A DNA stretch of 64,000 nt from Rostratula benghalensis (lineage: Eukaryota; Chordata; Aves; Charadriiformes; Rostratulidae), in assembly GCA_013399305.1 (NCBI GenBank), contig VXAI01000020.1, forward strand, positions 5,774,607 through 5,838,606, in the 5' to 3' direction. The notes under the pieces were generated by a model. It had not been told where the DNA came from and did not search any database. It saw nothing but the letters and a program-made list of their open reading frames with translations. The position numbers and the translations under genes were made by a program. Below are positions 36,841 through 50,708 of this stretch, in pieces (positions within the stretch are counted from its first letter, which is position 1; the number at the start of each line of letters is the position of its first letter).

Positions 36841-39800
36841 TTATTCAAGGTAAGGTCTGTGGGTAATATAAGAATTGACTGTGTTCAGTGGCACAGAGGC
36901 AGGTAAAGAGAAGAGACTGACAGTGGGAGAGGGAGAGTTAAAAGAGGAGCCACAGAGCTCGTATTCATCAGGCTGTGAGAGAAGAGTTGCTTTCACAGCA
37001 ATCAGAATATACACCAGGTTCAAGTGCACTTGGAGATTCTCAGAAGACCAGAAATATATAATTTAGAGCTGGAAGAGGCTTGTATGCCTCAAGGATAGGA
37101 TGAAGCAATAGCTCTAGACTATAAGAGGAATCTTGAAAGCAAGAATGAGGAAAATGTAAAACCTCCTCTCCCTGTGGACACACTCCTTCCCATGAAGGTG
37201 TTACAGATGGAAGTGCCGTGGGCTGATGTCCTGTGCTGAGCCACAGTGGTTGATCACTTTCCACTCTTGCACAGAGTGGTGCTGCTGCTTAAAGTCACTG
37301 TGGTTAGACTGATGTTGTCACAAGTACTTTGAAACAACAGGAAATCTAATGAAAACTGAGCACTGAGATAGTGTGCAACTGCAAAATGGACATTTATAAA
37401 AGACTGCATCCTACCTGTCTAATAGAAACTTATCTGACATGAGCAGATTTCCTGCAATGGGTAACCCTCCCTGTGAAGCAACATACATCTTCCCAGCATA
37501 TTCCCTGAGCTTTCCTCTCTAAATCCCTTAGTCCTTATGGCCTATTATCTGTCAAAATAAAGATCTAGCTATCGGCCTTCTAATACCAGAGATTCATTAT
37601 ATTGCTAGAGAATTAGTTGAGCTATTAACATTGCAAAAGCCAAATCCATGTAACATGTTATTATATACTAATCTCTGCTCAGAAAACCTTCCAGTCCTGT
37701 GTCAGTGACTTTGAGTCTGATAAATGGCCATATCATTATATGGACAGTAGCAGGAGGAATGGATGTTGAAACATCCAAGGAATTTCACACCTTTTACACT
37801 GGGCTCTTGTCAGTTAAGAGTTCTTTTCTTGATGTATTATCACTAAAACATTTACAATATATAGTGATGTTAGAAAGCCATTCTGGGACCTGTTATATTT
37901 CAATAATTTTGAGGTAGAAGAGAAAATAAATATGTATTTAAAAAAAAAGAATATAATTTTTTTAAAAAAATATATACATACATATGCTTGTATGAGGAAC
38001 TACTAATCCTTGAGGTGTTCAGGGGAGACGTGAACAGAGACCTGTATGAGCTTTTCTTTTCCTTGCACAGAAACAAATGTTCTCTGTTCACTCATGCAGA
38101 AACCGCATATAATTACTTAAAGTGGGCAGAGTAAAGAAACAATTCCTCTTGGTACTTTGTCCCTAACTCCCAGCACCAGTGCAGAATAAAATGCTACTTT
38201 AAGAACGCTACTTTTCCAACTCAGTTCCCCACTACTCCTTTCCCCAAACCTAACGTTCACCAAAAACCTGACTTTCTCAAGGGCTGCTTTTACTTTCAGA
38301 CCTTTTTAAGATGTATGAAAGAGGTGAATTTCTGAGCTGTGCACACTGTTTGAAAACATTTTGTTTCTGTGGAAACACTGCAAGATCCCCCAAAATGTAG
38401 TAGAGGACATCTGTTTAGGAGTCAGTCCTGCATAGGACACAGCTGCTTCATAGCTGGTTTTGATCCAGCATGAGAAAACTGGAGACCTAAATCCTGAACC
38501 TAAGAGAGCAAAGTTAACTGAAGTGGAATGTTTGTTTATGGCTGTGCACTCACCAGCCCTGTTCCCTTTTTAACTTAAGACTTGGGTAGCTCTGATAGCC
38601 TTTTATGGTGCTGTCTGAAAATATTCTGAACTTTGGGGTGATATTTATTTTTTCAGTGCCCAATACTAAAAATTATCCCACAGGAGCTCAGCAAAACGGC
38701 TGACTCATCAGGAACATAACTTTACTTTTCAAAAAGATAACGTGTGGTTTTCTTCAGAGTTAATAATGAGATCCTTTCCAACGCAGAAGCTGTCAACAGT
38801 GCTAAAATACATTCACAGTTACAGCAACACATAGCCTTGTGGTTGAGGTTTTTATTAAATAGAAACCTCATTTTTCTACTGTAATGAGGAAAAGATGCTG
38901 TTTTCATGCCATTAGTACCTTTTGTGCTCAAAATGTTACAGAAACCTTTTTAGTTTATACACAATATGACTGTTCCGAGGCTACAAAAATGATGCTACTT
39001 GTGTCATGGGTGTTGAAGCTGTGACAATGTACAATAATATAAAAAAAGAATGATACCCTTATTGCTAGTTGTCTTTTGTTGCCTTCTGCATTTTGCCTAT
39101 CAATGGTGCTTCATTTCTAAGTTAGAGAATGTTTATTAAAGGATGATTCAAGTAATAATTTGAGGTTTGCTTCAGCAGCGAAGTAAGTACTTTCATTTTT
39201 TTAAGGACCTTAAAAGATACTAATCCTTGACAGATCTCAAGTATTAGTAGTGGATCCAGATGCTATAAAAATGTATCATTTCTCAAAGCAGTTTCTAGGT
39301 TTTATAAATATAACCTTGCAAATGTAAGCAGGACCTACCCTGATTCTGGGCAGTTGTCCCAAGCCTTCTGTCAGGCTGGATCTGTTGGGGAAATAGAGGA
39401 TCTTTTTCTAGGAGTCTGTGTTTTGCTGGTCCATTTACAGTACGGACTGGGACTGGGACCACTTGCTGATTGCTTCAATGTCCAGAAGGTGCTAACAGCA
39501 AAGTAGCTCTGTAGCCCTAGATTTCATCCAGGGAAGGAAAAGTAAAGGCAGGAGGGATGGAGAAAGAGGAAGGCAGATGGAGGGGTGTAAAAGGAAGATG
39601 GGAAGAGAAGGCTGAGCTGACACAAGTGGTGACTGCACACAGTGGTGACTCTTAAGTGCTGCTGAGGAATATGACCAAGAACTGTGCTGGAACAAAAATT
39701 CTGTTGCAGGTGGGGTGGGAGGCATGTGGAGCTCAGTGCCATGGCCGTGTTCCCACCTGTACCTTTTTTTTATAAACTACACATGTCCTTGTCCTGTGGT

Positions 39801-42800
39801 GTGGTCTGTGCTGCGTAGCTTACCCGGCCTCCCCTCCAATGTGGCTGCTAAAGCAGGTACCTGCACATCAGGCTCTGGGATGCTGAGCTGTGGTGCTCAG
39901 GGCTTCCAGCAGCAGAATGAAGTGGACAGGCTCCCAGAAACTCACCCTGCCTGCCAAGGGTAAAGAAAGGCTTGAAAGAGCTAATTCAAATATTGCACTT
40001 TATTTTTAAGGATGAGTTTGAGGGGGGTGAGGTGTGATTGCTGCTAGCTTTTCTGGTTTTGTTTCTTGGATTTGTTGGGGGGAGGGAGGTGTGTGTCTTA
40101 TTGAAAAATGCTAATACCTGCATTATTTCTCTGCAATCACTGGGGCTGGAAACTTTGGTTTTCATTACCTGACTGCTGGGATTCTTATATAATTAAGTTG
40201 CTCCGTGATCTGCATCTTCCAGAAAATCACCCCGTACACTGAGTCACAGTAAAGCCTGAGTTGCTGGCAGCACACAGCACGCTGGTGAGGTCAGGTGGAA
40301 GCAACATGTATTTAATTTTCTTAATTGTCCTTACAGTAGTAATGTTGCCTAGAATAATGGCCTCTTCAGCCTTCCTAGAGACTTGTTTAGCCTTAGGTGG
40401 AGTGTGGGAAGACCACTGTTGTATGCTCTGCTGCTGCTGTGTTACAGTACAAAGTGGCGAAATTAGAGGTTTTCGGTGTCTTGGGACCTAGTAATTTGTT
40501 GTCCTTGATACATTTCCTCTGTTGTTAACTGAGGCCCAAGTGCTGTAATCATCTGTATGGTCTTGCATAGTTTGTTCCTACCTGAGCCTGGAGTAGGCAC
40601 AGAAAACAAAAATAGGTGTGTGGTGGGAAGTGCTTACACATGGGCAAAGTGGATGGCAGCTGGCCCAAGGCTTAGCAGCCTCAGCTGGAGATCTGCCACC
40701 AAAGCATGCACAGCACAGCCACAGACCCCCTTAAAAATTCTGTTTAGATAGGCCAGGTAGATGTCCTGCTTACCATTTAGTGTGGGGAGCACCAGTTTTC
40801 CTCCTCTATGAATACCCATTTCTCGCAGAAATGGCAGTGCCCCCACGTTAAGGTTTGTGCAGTGGCTTCCATTAGAGCTTCATCCTCTTAGACAGGGCCT
40901 GGATTTGTCTCACCACTAATGACCTAAGCGGGCTGCATGGGATAAACACCTTCTGAATGGCACTAGAGGAAACACCCTTGCATTTTATTACACATTTTAA
41001 AAAGAATAACTATTTCTCACCAATATAATATCTCTATAATAGAACCACATTGACTGTGCGCAAGACTTGGTGTGATTTCATAGCTAGGATATTTTTTTTG
41101 TCTAATATAAGAGACTTCATGTAATCACTCTTTTAAATCTACAGCTTATGTTTGACAAGTGGGTCATTGGTTAATGGAAGCAAGTAAATCCAGCTGTTTA
41201 TCTTTCCAGTATGACCATGCACTTTCTGTATGCTCTTCTCTGCTCAGAATGGAGGTGTGTACATTTTTAATAGTCCTCCTCCTAATTTACAGTAGAGGTG
41301 TGAGCTTTACATTCCATTCCATCTTTTCCCTATATTTAAAGAAAATAAAAGTCACAGTAGTATGTCAGCTGCTATTGCATTTGATCCACTAATTTATGGC
41401 AGCAGTTGTGGTACTGTTAATTTAATCACTGGATGTGACTTTAAGTTGTTAATTTTACTTTATAGGGAAAAAGCTGTGTTGTATATTGCTTGCAAGTTTC
41501 CTTTCCTCCTCAAGCCCCAGTTGAGTGTGTGGCTGTTAGCAGATGCACCTTCCACTAAAGCAGGCCTGCAGTAGCTTTGCCTCTTAACAACCAGGCAAGG
41601 GCATTCTTGGTTAATTCAAAATTTCAAGATTTAAGCAAGTGCTTGGTAAGCTTTCTGTAGGGTACCACTATCTAAATAAAGTGGTTGCAGCACAAGGTTA
41701 ATAAAGGGACCAAAGCATTCATGGGAACTTGGTCTAATGTGTCAAGTTCCAGAAGTCCTGTTAGGGAATGCCTGACAGCAAGAGAAGTTGCCTGACACAG
41801 TTTGTAAATCTTTTTTTTTTTTTACTTTTTTAATTCACTGTGCTAACATAAGTGGAACATGGTTAAAGCTGTCTGTGAAAATTATTTTTCTTCTTCATTT
41901 GAAAGCATTTTTATGAATAGACTTTGGATAAACACTAAGACGGTAATGCACATTGACTGTTGCCATTGGAAAAAGTCTGTTTTCCATTTATTAATGAGGA
42001 AACTAAAACTTCATGATTAGTAATGCTATTGTGTGAAGTAGCAATGAGGTTGTATTTAGAATGGTTTCTTGCTCCCAAATGGTCTAGCATTGGCAACTAG
42101 TAAAATAGTAACCATTTCCTTACAAGTGTGTTAGATCTAAACACTTAAGAGCAGCTTAAAAAAACATGTGTAAGAAGTTGTCAGAAAGTAAAGAACAGTT
42201 CCTCAGATGCTTGCATTTGGCCCATAAGGAGACTGAAATAACTAAAAGCAAGTCTATTTGAATGGTAAGACAAACTTCAGTTAAATTATGCATGTGTGTG
42301 TCATACGTGTGTTCTTTGTTGCATTGGAACAGATACTCCTTGATTTACCTGTGAGCTGGTGATCATAAGCAAATCCTTGCAGCCTAATTTTTCAGAAGCC
42401 CCCAGGGGTTTCAGCTCTTTAGTGTGTTAATGGTGGCAATGTGTCACAGAAGGTGTGCAAATCCTGGGTGTTATGCAGCCCTTAAATACAGGTGTCACTT
42501 CTAGGGGTGGCTGTGTGCGAATGTGTGTGCAACTTAACAGGCAAGCACTGTAGCACATTCCTCTCAGCCTGGATGAAATAAGGCATAATTAGCTAATGAC
42601 AGTATGTTAGCTGGACAATAGGTATGCCAGGACTTTGTCTGAGGGAAGGAAACCAACTTGATCCAGTTTCTCTGCAGGTGGTTGATGAAGGAAAATGGAA
42701 ATAGCCCAAGTGCTACAAAGGATTATGCCTGACAAAGGAAGGGTGGAAAAGAATGGGAGAAAGAACAATGGGGAAACCTCAGGTGTGGAAGATTTCCCGC

Positions 42801-45696
42801 CATAAAAGGGAGGAGCTTGTCTGGTTGTAGCAATGGAGAAAAGGGATAGGATTTGTGTAGCTGCAGAGATGGAAGCACTGCATGGATCAGGAAACAAAGC
42901 ATGGAAAAAAGGATGGGAACCCACCATGGTTGGGGGCAGCTTGCACAGGCTTGTGACAGTGAGTGTGTGGAGGAAGCTGGTCATAACAGCGGGGCCTGTT
43001 TCCATACTGGTAAAATGCAGAAAGCTGACAGAAATTAGGTTTTTGTACAATGCTGCAAATGTCCCAGATAAAAAAACAGTTACCAAGAGAAAGGACAAGT
43101 GGCATATGAACAAAGAAGCACACCACTGCCACTTTCTGTGTAATTCTTGGCATTGCTAATTTGATGGGCATGAGACACATTTGCTTTTGTAAGAGGATGA
43201 TTTGTAGTACGCCATAAGGATGTGAGGAAACTATTTCTAGAGTATTTTTCTGCAAGGCACTGGATTCTTGGGCCAGGGTTTGTTATCTCAGAAACACTCA
43301 CACACTACTTGAATGACTTGGCAGTAGGATTTTGGTCCCGGTCAGGTGTGAATATGCTCTGTATTTCTTTTACATTAGCTAGAGTACGTAATAATGTTGG
43401 CTTTCCATTGGCTGTGTGAGGACAGACATTTAATTAACAGTTTCCTGGCACAAAGTAACCCCTTAAAATCTTGGTTTGTTATGATCCAGCCCTTTCTATC
43501 AGCTGATTGAAATACTTTTGATTTGGTAGTAGTTACCCCAAAAAATCAATTGACCATTTTCTGGAACCATGACTTTCTTGTGTCAGCCTTCTCCCTTCCT
43601 TTTTAGCAGTGGTGAATGTCTTGGACAGTTTGGTAAATGTTGACAAATGTAATGTTCCTTGTGATGGGTTATAAATGCCACGTGTTAAGTACCTACAATG
43701 GTGATACTGGACAAAGTGCAACAATGCTGAACAGATTTTAGCCAATACTCATTCCAAAGCATTTAAAGTTGTCCTTATTTCATGTGCAGATACTGCATAA
43801 CAAAGTGGGGCGTTAAATTATTTGGGTAACATGCAACTCAAATGGCTGTCAGCTTCCCAACTCTCTTTATACTGTACTAGCAAAGAATCATTGATCCCAA
43901 GAGTGGTTTTTAACTACTCTTTAATTCTTAGTCTGTAGTATCAATGCCAAGTCAAGTTTTCTGCAGGGTAATCTAACAAGTATGTTGGAAGTCATCACTG
44001 GCCAGTAAGATACTGCTTTAGTGTGTGATACAACGTATCAGAGTTTTATTTTGGAAACCTTGGCAAATCACCTTGCAAAACTTCTCACTTGTCCTCTCCC
44101 ATGCCCCAGTGTTGTTTACATGAAATATGTAATTAGTGTAGTGTCTTCAAAGTCTACTGCTGATATTTTCAGTGTAGAATATAGGAAGGAACATCAGAGG
44201 TAGATTTACTTGTCTGTGTTTTTCCAGGCACTTCTCTCTAGTCCTAAGAAAGCCAAAGATTCCTCAACAGCTGAAAGTCTGTGAAGAAATGATAGATTAT
44301 TTTTTTTTCTTCCACTCTCTTGCACTTCTAAGCCTTTCTGGGTTCTTACCATTTATAACTTGTTTCATTGGTCATGTTGAAGATATGGGTGTCTGAAGCT
44401 CTAACTTTTTCCAGTGGGAATAGTCAGAAGCTGTACTGTACGGAGACTTGCAAATCCCAAATCCTTCTCTTCTAAAACATGAGTCTCACTTCCTTTCAGT
44501 TAAGGTTTTGACATTCTCTAAAAAAGTCTAGGAATCCAGAGTGCTTTAGTGTTTTTAATGTTTTTGGATTGGCTCTTAGTAGTCTTTACATCTGAATTCT
44601 GACAAAACAAGCCTAGAAAAGTTAATACCTTGCTATAAATGGATTTGGTGGTGGTAAATCTAGAACAGCTCCAGCCAGGTAATTCCATGTAAATGCATGT
44701 GAATTGAGCTGTGAGTCAGCCTCCTGCCTCAGTTCCTTTTGATCCGGTGTTAAAGGCAGAGTGAGAGACAGGAGTTGTTACTTCAAGCATTTATTGACCA
44801 CAGGCTCCGTTTACAGGTTGTCAGATGAAAGCAGCTCCCCAAGATGTGCCTGAAACTCTCTTAAGAGAGCCCAGTGGATATCACAGAACACAAATATAAT
44901 ATAACAGGCGATAAAGAATTCAAAATTTGGGTTTGGCCTGGAGTTAATGGAAGTAAAAAAAATTCTTTCTCTTTGGGACGAGCCTTGACTGTTTCCTGCT
45001 CTCACTGGAGCTTTTTGTGATGTAGGATGTGTTGAGTATTCAGTGTGAACTTCTTATGTTTTACATAAGGAATCCTTTTATGTATACGTGAGAGTGCTTC
45101 TTTCTAAGTATGATTTTTTTCTTGAAACAGATGGCTTTAGCAAAACCTTGAAAGGGTTAGATTTAATAAATGTCTGCTCAAGCTATTTATTAATTTCAAT
45201 CTAGCCATTAATATTAAAAGTATAAAATTAGTCTGAAAATCTTTTCTGTTCAAGGGATTTTGAAATCCTGTTTTTTTGAACAAAAAAAAATCTGGTATTG
45301 TAGACAAGATTTGAATCTTGAAATAATCCTGATTTCAATTTGATTTATATGGTAACTATAAAAGGTAGCTGCTGCCTTTTTAAAGAAAAATACCCACAGG
45401 CTGTGGCTCTTCAAGACCCCTCTTTTCAGTGAGGAATTCATACGCTAATGGTCAGATTGAATTTGTAGTTTATTAGGCTGTTTTCAGGAATGCTTAGCTG
45501 ACAAAGGCATCAAGTTTTATTTTATGCTTCCTCACAGGCATAGAACACTTCTTGAAATATGAAATGTGACCTCTGAAATATAAATACGTCCATGTATTTA
45601 AAAATAGACTTGAATTACCTCATAGGGATGTGGTCCATGCACATTGTGTAACTGGGACAGCCCTCTCTTTCTTTCTCTTTATCTGTTTCTCTCCAG
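36841..45696. other. Gene-free stretch
   Basis: No exon or transposon was recognised. A low-complexity A/T patch lies at about 37925-37985. The longest frame, minus strand 42607-43113 (168 codons, hydrophobic and Ser/Leu/Phe-rich), has no motif I recognise and is probably chance. An acceptor-like GTGTTTTTCCAG|GC near 44228 lacks a convincing partner. Confidence 0.45.
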
Positions 45697-45830
45697 GGAA
45701 GGCAAATAATCAAGACTTTGCTTAAAGTGGCAACACTACAAACCCCAAGGGTGGGAAGCTCATTCTTTATCTACAGGATGTCTGGAGTGATAAGTAGCTG
45801 TTTTAATAAAACTCATGCAGTGTTTCTTTG
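45697..45830 (+). ncRNA. Possible terminal exon of a noncoding transcript
   Basis: An unusually long pyrimidine tract (CCCTCTCTTTCTTTCTCTTT then ATCTGTTTCTCTCCAG) ends at 45696, a textbook acceptor. An AATAAA signal follows at 45805-45810 with a T/G-rich region soon after. Together they look like the last exon of a spliced, polyadenylated RNA on the plus strand. No upstream exon was matched, and the open frame through it has no recognisable protein character. Confidence 0.25.
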
Positions 45831-47774
45831 TAGTGACAAAATTATCATTTGCTGGTTGGTATGGTGAGTTTGAATGCAACGTGCCCTGAAATTTAAGGCA
45901 TAGAGTGAAATAATGGGATGGAGGTGGAAGGATTTATTCAGTGCTGTGTAAACAAAGAAAGTCTATAAAGTTATAGTTGTGAATTTTCACTTGAAGTGAT
46001 TTTATGCCACAGTGGGAGTTTTTCTTTGGGCTGGTCGTTGCAGTTGATGGTGGCGTGAGTGAAACAGGTAATGTGAGTTCTTCTGCATAACTCAGGTTAA
46101 CTTGAAACATATCATACACCACATCGTATCTGATATACATTCACTAGGTTAGTAACACTGCTGTTGCTAATTCCTTTATTGGATGTTTCTGTGCAATATG
46201 TTATCATTACAGGTTAGAAGACTGCACTAATTTAGGCTGGCACAAGCCAGTGCTGTCTAATAGACCTGCACTTACCTCATTTGTACTTCCTGTAGATAAT
46301 ATGCAAATCAGGATCTCCTAAATCATCTGTTCTTAATTTACGAAAAGAAACTTTTATTCGTGATGTATGCTATTAGAAATGAGTCTGATGAAGCCTAATT
46401 AAGTATGCTATGTGGTTATATCCATCTTACTGAATCCCCTCATGCTGGGAATAAAGTATGTCTGTATACCTTAATGAACTGCAGCTTCCTTGAACAAGCA
46501 AGATGTGCCCAAGACTTAGGAGTAACTTTTTTTTTAGCTCTCCCCAAACTTTCTTCCTGATTTGTTTTATTCACTTATTTTCAAATCTAAACAGTGTTGG
46601 CCAACTCCTTCAGAGAGAATCTGTTTCTGCACAGGTTTCTGATAAACACACAATTGAGTGCTAGAAATAAATTCGATTGTTCTACAGTGTGTAAATCTGT
46701 TACTCTGCAGAACTCTGTTAATCATCATCGTGGTAAAGGAGCACTATGAGAAGAATTAAATTAGAAAAGTGAACTACATTGATCAAGACTACCGCTTTAT
46801 AAAATATCTTACTACCTTCAAACTGTTTTGGCCTAAATTCTGGTTTTCTCCTTCTTTTTCCCAGTGGAAAAACTGCACTTGTGACAAGAGTGTTCATGAA
46901 ACTCCTCTGAAAAGTGAAGTACGTGGCCCGATATAATTGTACTTGCTTGGTGTTTGCTACAGTTTGAAGTTCTAGTTGAGTTATATTGAGAGCAGTGCCA
47001 GGAATACCACGCTGATCCTGGTATGAACTTGAACAGAGATGCCAGATGAGGGATGCTCACTGGCCACTCTACGGTGAAATTTATTTTTCTTGCTCTCATC
47101 TTCTATTCCCCCTGCCCCCAAAGTTATCCAAGAAATGGGGGATTTCTGAAATTGTTAATTGTATTTATATTTCAGCGATTTCACGTGCAAACCTCCTTAA
47201 AAATGTGGGTTTATAATCTTCTGACAAATATATTGGGCAAAAGTATCCACTGTGGTCATCACCTCTGTTTTCGGAGGCTGCACATTGGTTGTTCCTTATC
47301 AGTGTTGAAATACTCATAATTAATTTCCACATTAGCAGCCTAGCATAATATTCTGTCTTAAGCATGCCTGAGGTCTTTCTAACACTGGATTTTTGATTTC
47401 TAGGGGATTTCACTCTCGGGCATTATAAATTACACTGCACGGCCTTTTTCTGCAGTAGGTGAGGCCTAGACCAAATAAGGAGAGAGGAACTGAAAATGAA
47501 ACCTTGAGGAGGGAGGAACCAGATTTTAGAGAAGGATGTTTAGGCCTGCTGCACTGCTTGCCAGCACTTGCTCTGTCCAGTTCACCACAGAAGAAATCAA
47601 AGTACTGAGATGTGTGCGTTGGGGTGGTTTGGTGCTGTTTTCACCCTCAGCACACATTGGGACTTGCTGTGTTCTCTGGGGGAGGTGTGGGATCCCCTTG
47701 TAGCCAAAGTTGTGTGGGAAATGGGGAACAGCAGGCTAATGTGGCATGAGTGGATTGCCCTGAGAGCATGTGAC

Positions 47775-47923
47775 ATCTGTCCTTGGAGATTTTTAAGGTT
47801 ATGACTATGATCATGTCACCCAACATGACCTCATATCACATTGGTGGTGATGGTGCTCTGAGTGGGAGACTGGACTGGTGACCTCCATAGGTCCCTTCCA
47901 GCCATTGCTTCTGTCGTTCTCAG
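47775..47923 (+). mobile_element. Old CR1 LINE 3' fragment
   Basis: The segment ends with a CTCCATAGGTCCCTTCCAGCC-like stretch and a decayed tail (ATTGCTTCTGTCGTTCT) corresponding to the CR1 3' end in sense orientation. It is strongly diverged and short. Confidence 0.65.
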
Positions 47924-48103
47924 TACTTGAAGATCTATTACACCAGGTCTTGTAATTCTACCCTTCAGCATTAATTGCTTTCCTGGCTCTTTGCTTTGCT
48001 TAGTCTGCACATCACTCGAGGTAGGGAGGGTTTATCAATACCATGATGACCGTTTATTCTTCAAGCTGCTTTTCTATCTGTGTGCCTGTGCATCTGTACT
48101 GCC

Positions 48104-48580
48104 TATATAACAGCAACAGGTTCCTCTTTCTTGTTCTGTGTTGCTGGATCCGCATCCAAGACCTCTTTGCTCATGATGAAAGCAGGAAGAAGATGCCAGT
48201 GGCTTCCTGCATGTAAAGAGTCATGGTTGTGGGGCACGCAGTGCTCAGAAACAGAGATATACATGGAGGGAATGGAACACGTATGGAATCCATACAGCTC
48301 TCTGTGCCACCCAGGCTGCAGTAGATCAACAGAAGCAGCATGAGCTTTCTGAAAACCAGTTCTGAGCTTCTATTGCTGAGCCCTGGTTCAGTTTCTACAA
48401 AGGTAAGGTACTGTGTTGAGGCACCCTGTGTTTTCTGACCTTGAATCCTAATACGGAGGCAAGAAAGGGGTCTGGAGCAAGGCTGCTGTGCTGTCCTCAC
48501 CTGCACTTCTCTCCTGTAGCTTTGCCAGTGTGTGTTTTAAACAGCTTTGGAGATTTCAATAAAGAAGCTTCTGTTCCTTG
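48104..48580 (+). ncRNA. Candidate two-exon transcript with TATA box and poly-A signal
   Basis: TATATAA at 48104-48110 would start transcription near 48135. Exon 1 could run to 48402 (CTACAAAG|GTAAGG). Intron 48403-48519 is 117 bp and ends in a strong acceptor, CACTTCTCTCCTGTAG|. Exon 2 is short and carries AATAAA at 48558-48563. The promoter, donor, acceptor and poly-A signal are in the right order within 480 bp. Exon 1 contains a small ATG frame (48173-48343, 56 residues, with several Cys and Trp) that I do not recognise, so I call it noncoding by default. It could equally be the 3' end of a longer transcript or coincidence. Confidence 0.3.
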
Positions 48581-50502
48581 CCACTGGTTGAACAAATGAA
48601 AATATTTTTACAAGTTAGGGTAGCAGAGCATTTTACTGCTGACTGCCTAGCAGAGCAGGTAGGGTTGTGTCTGGCCCCTAAAGACCTGCTATAGATTATT
48701 TTTATATTCTGTCACCATGTAGCATTTCTGGCTTCTCCATGCTCTTGAGCATTACTAAGACGCTTACTGGCCTTTTTAGCAGAATGTATTTTTGTTGCTT
48801 GTTTTGAAAAAGACTCAAAGGCAACTTTCTCCAGGGGTTTTGCTGTTGCCATCTGAATGGAACATTTTTCAATAAAGTATGTCAACTGCAAAGGTCCATA
48901 GGTTGGCTACTAAAAATGAAATTTGAGTACATTTGAAAACCTAGCAGAAAGAATAAATAAGGTATCCTGTCCTGGTGTTCAGAGGACCATAGCAAACTGG
49001 CAGACTAATTTGAGTATTGTTAGATTGCTCTGTGTGTGTGTTAACATATACATCTGATTTCAATTCAGGTAGTTTCTCACTGGTCCAACTGCTGTGCAGT
49101 TGGTGTTTAGCTATTGATTGTGTTCACCTTACAAGCTCTCTGTGAATCCAGAGTCTGTACCATGAGCATAATCATATAAAACAAGCTTTCAGTGAAGTAT
49201 TGTATCAGTCTGAAATGTTAGATAAAGATTAGTTGAAATGTCAAATAATTTTCTTTGTGCAGAAAAAAAATATCTGGTGTTTAAGAACTTCTTCAGAACC
49301 CTTGTGTTTTATTAAAATGTCAGCATGTGCCTGAGAAAATATTAGAAATACTCATTGTTTCTCTTTGATATGCCACCTTAAAATTAATTTTGAAGTAGCT
49401 TGATTTGGGGGTGCTTTTTTTTTTTAAGATGTTGGTAGATCTGCCCAAATATTACTTTTGTTCTTTTGCATCTAACAACCCTGAGGTCAGAGTTGTGCCC
49501 ATGATCACTCTTGGTGGTTTCTGTTTAGAGAAAACAAATTGCCAACAGTTGGATAGTGTGTTTTTCAAATGTGTGAGTTTTGATTGTCTGTTGGGACATA
49601 AAGATAGGTTTTTACCCTGGTGAGGTTCAGATCTGCTTCCAAGGATGACCAGCATTGCTCTGTGGCTAACATCAAACTTTGAAGGATGCCATTTAGGCAA
49701 GAGGAGATATGTGGAAATTGGAGAGATGCAACCCTTTGAAATTAAGAAGAGGAAGAGATGAGGGTTTGTGTGAACGGTAGTGCCAGCAGTCCGGTGCTAC
49801 TGCCTTTGGCAGGTCTTTTTCCGTTTTGTTTCTGACCCAAGGAAAACTTTAAAGGATGGTGCCATCAAATGGTTTCTCTTTGTAAGCCCGAGAGCAGGAG
49901 AAAGCTGGAAATGAGCAATGCAGCTTGACAGGGGGGTTGCTGTGCTCTCTAAGGAAGATATAAGCAGGGATATAGAGCTTGTTAACTTGGACATCCTGGT
50001 ACTTGGGGATGGGTGTGGAGGGGAGGATGGATGGAAATCCAGGCAGAGTAGTGGACACAGGAACTGGGCTGGGAAATAGCATCAATGCACTTAAAATTTG
50101 TGGGTTTTGTATGGTTAGGAGACTGTGATGTCTGATGTAGTGTATCCTTGTACCATATAATATTTATGCACATTTTTGTTACTAGAGTGTCTACTGTATT
50201 GAATACAACCTGCTCTTGCAGACCTGGTGAACCAGGGCATGCTTTGTGCAGTGGCGATGGCTGTAGTTATCCTGGGCACACCAAAATGAAAGGAAGATGT
50301 TCAGGAGAGCTGTGCAGTGTTTCCTTTTTTGTTTTTTCACTGCTGCCATCTGGGCAGTGTAAGGGTGGTGTGATGTGGGGGCCTGTTTTGTGCTAGTTGC
50401 CAAACCTGGAGCTGAAATAGCTCTGTGGTGGCAGGAAAAGATGGGGAGGTATCAGGGGCAGGGAGGGATGCTGAGGTATTGGTGCAAGGAGAGAGGGGTG
50501 CA
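48581..50502. other. Gene-free stretch upstream of MAPRE2 CpG island
   Basis: No exon or repeat recognised. AT-rich up to about 49700, then increasingly G-rich on the plus strand (GGGGAGGTAT and GGTGGTGTG runs) toward the CR1. Confidence 0.5.
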
Positions 50503-50708
50503 GGGGTGGTGTGGTGAGACACTGGAACATGTTGCCCGGAGAAGCTGAGGAAGCTCCATCCCTGGAGCTGTTTGAGACCAGACTGGATGGGGCTTTGAGC
50601 AACCTGGTCTAATGGGAGGTGTCCCTGCCCACGGCGGGGGTGGGGGAGTGGAACTCCATGGGTCCTTAAGGTCCTTTCCAACCCAAGCCATTCTATGATT
50701 CTGTGATG
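50503..50708 (+). mobile_element. CR1 LINE 3' end
   Basis: Sense-oriented CR1 3' region: GTGAGACACTGGAACATG, then the CTCCATCCCTGGAGCTGTTTG-like segment, GGTCCTTTCCAACCCAAGCC and the tail ATTCTATGATTCTGTGATG. It is truncated at the 5' end and abuts the MAPRE2 CpG island. Confidence 0.95.
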
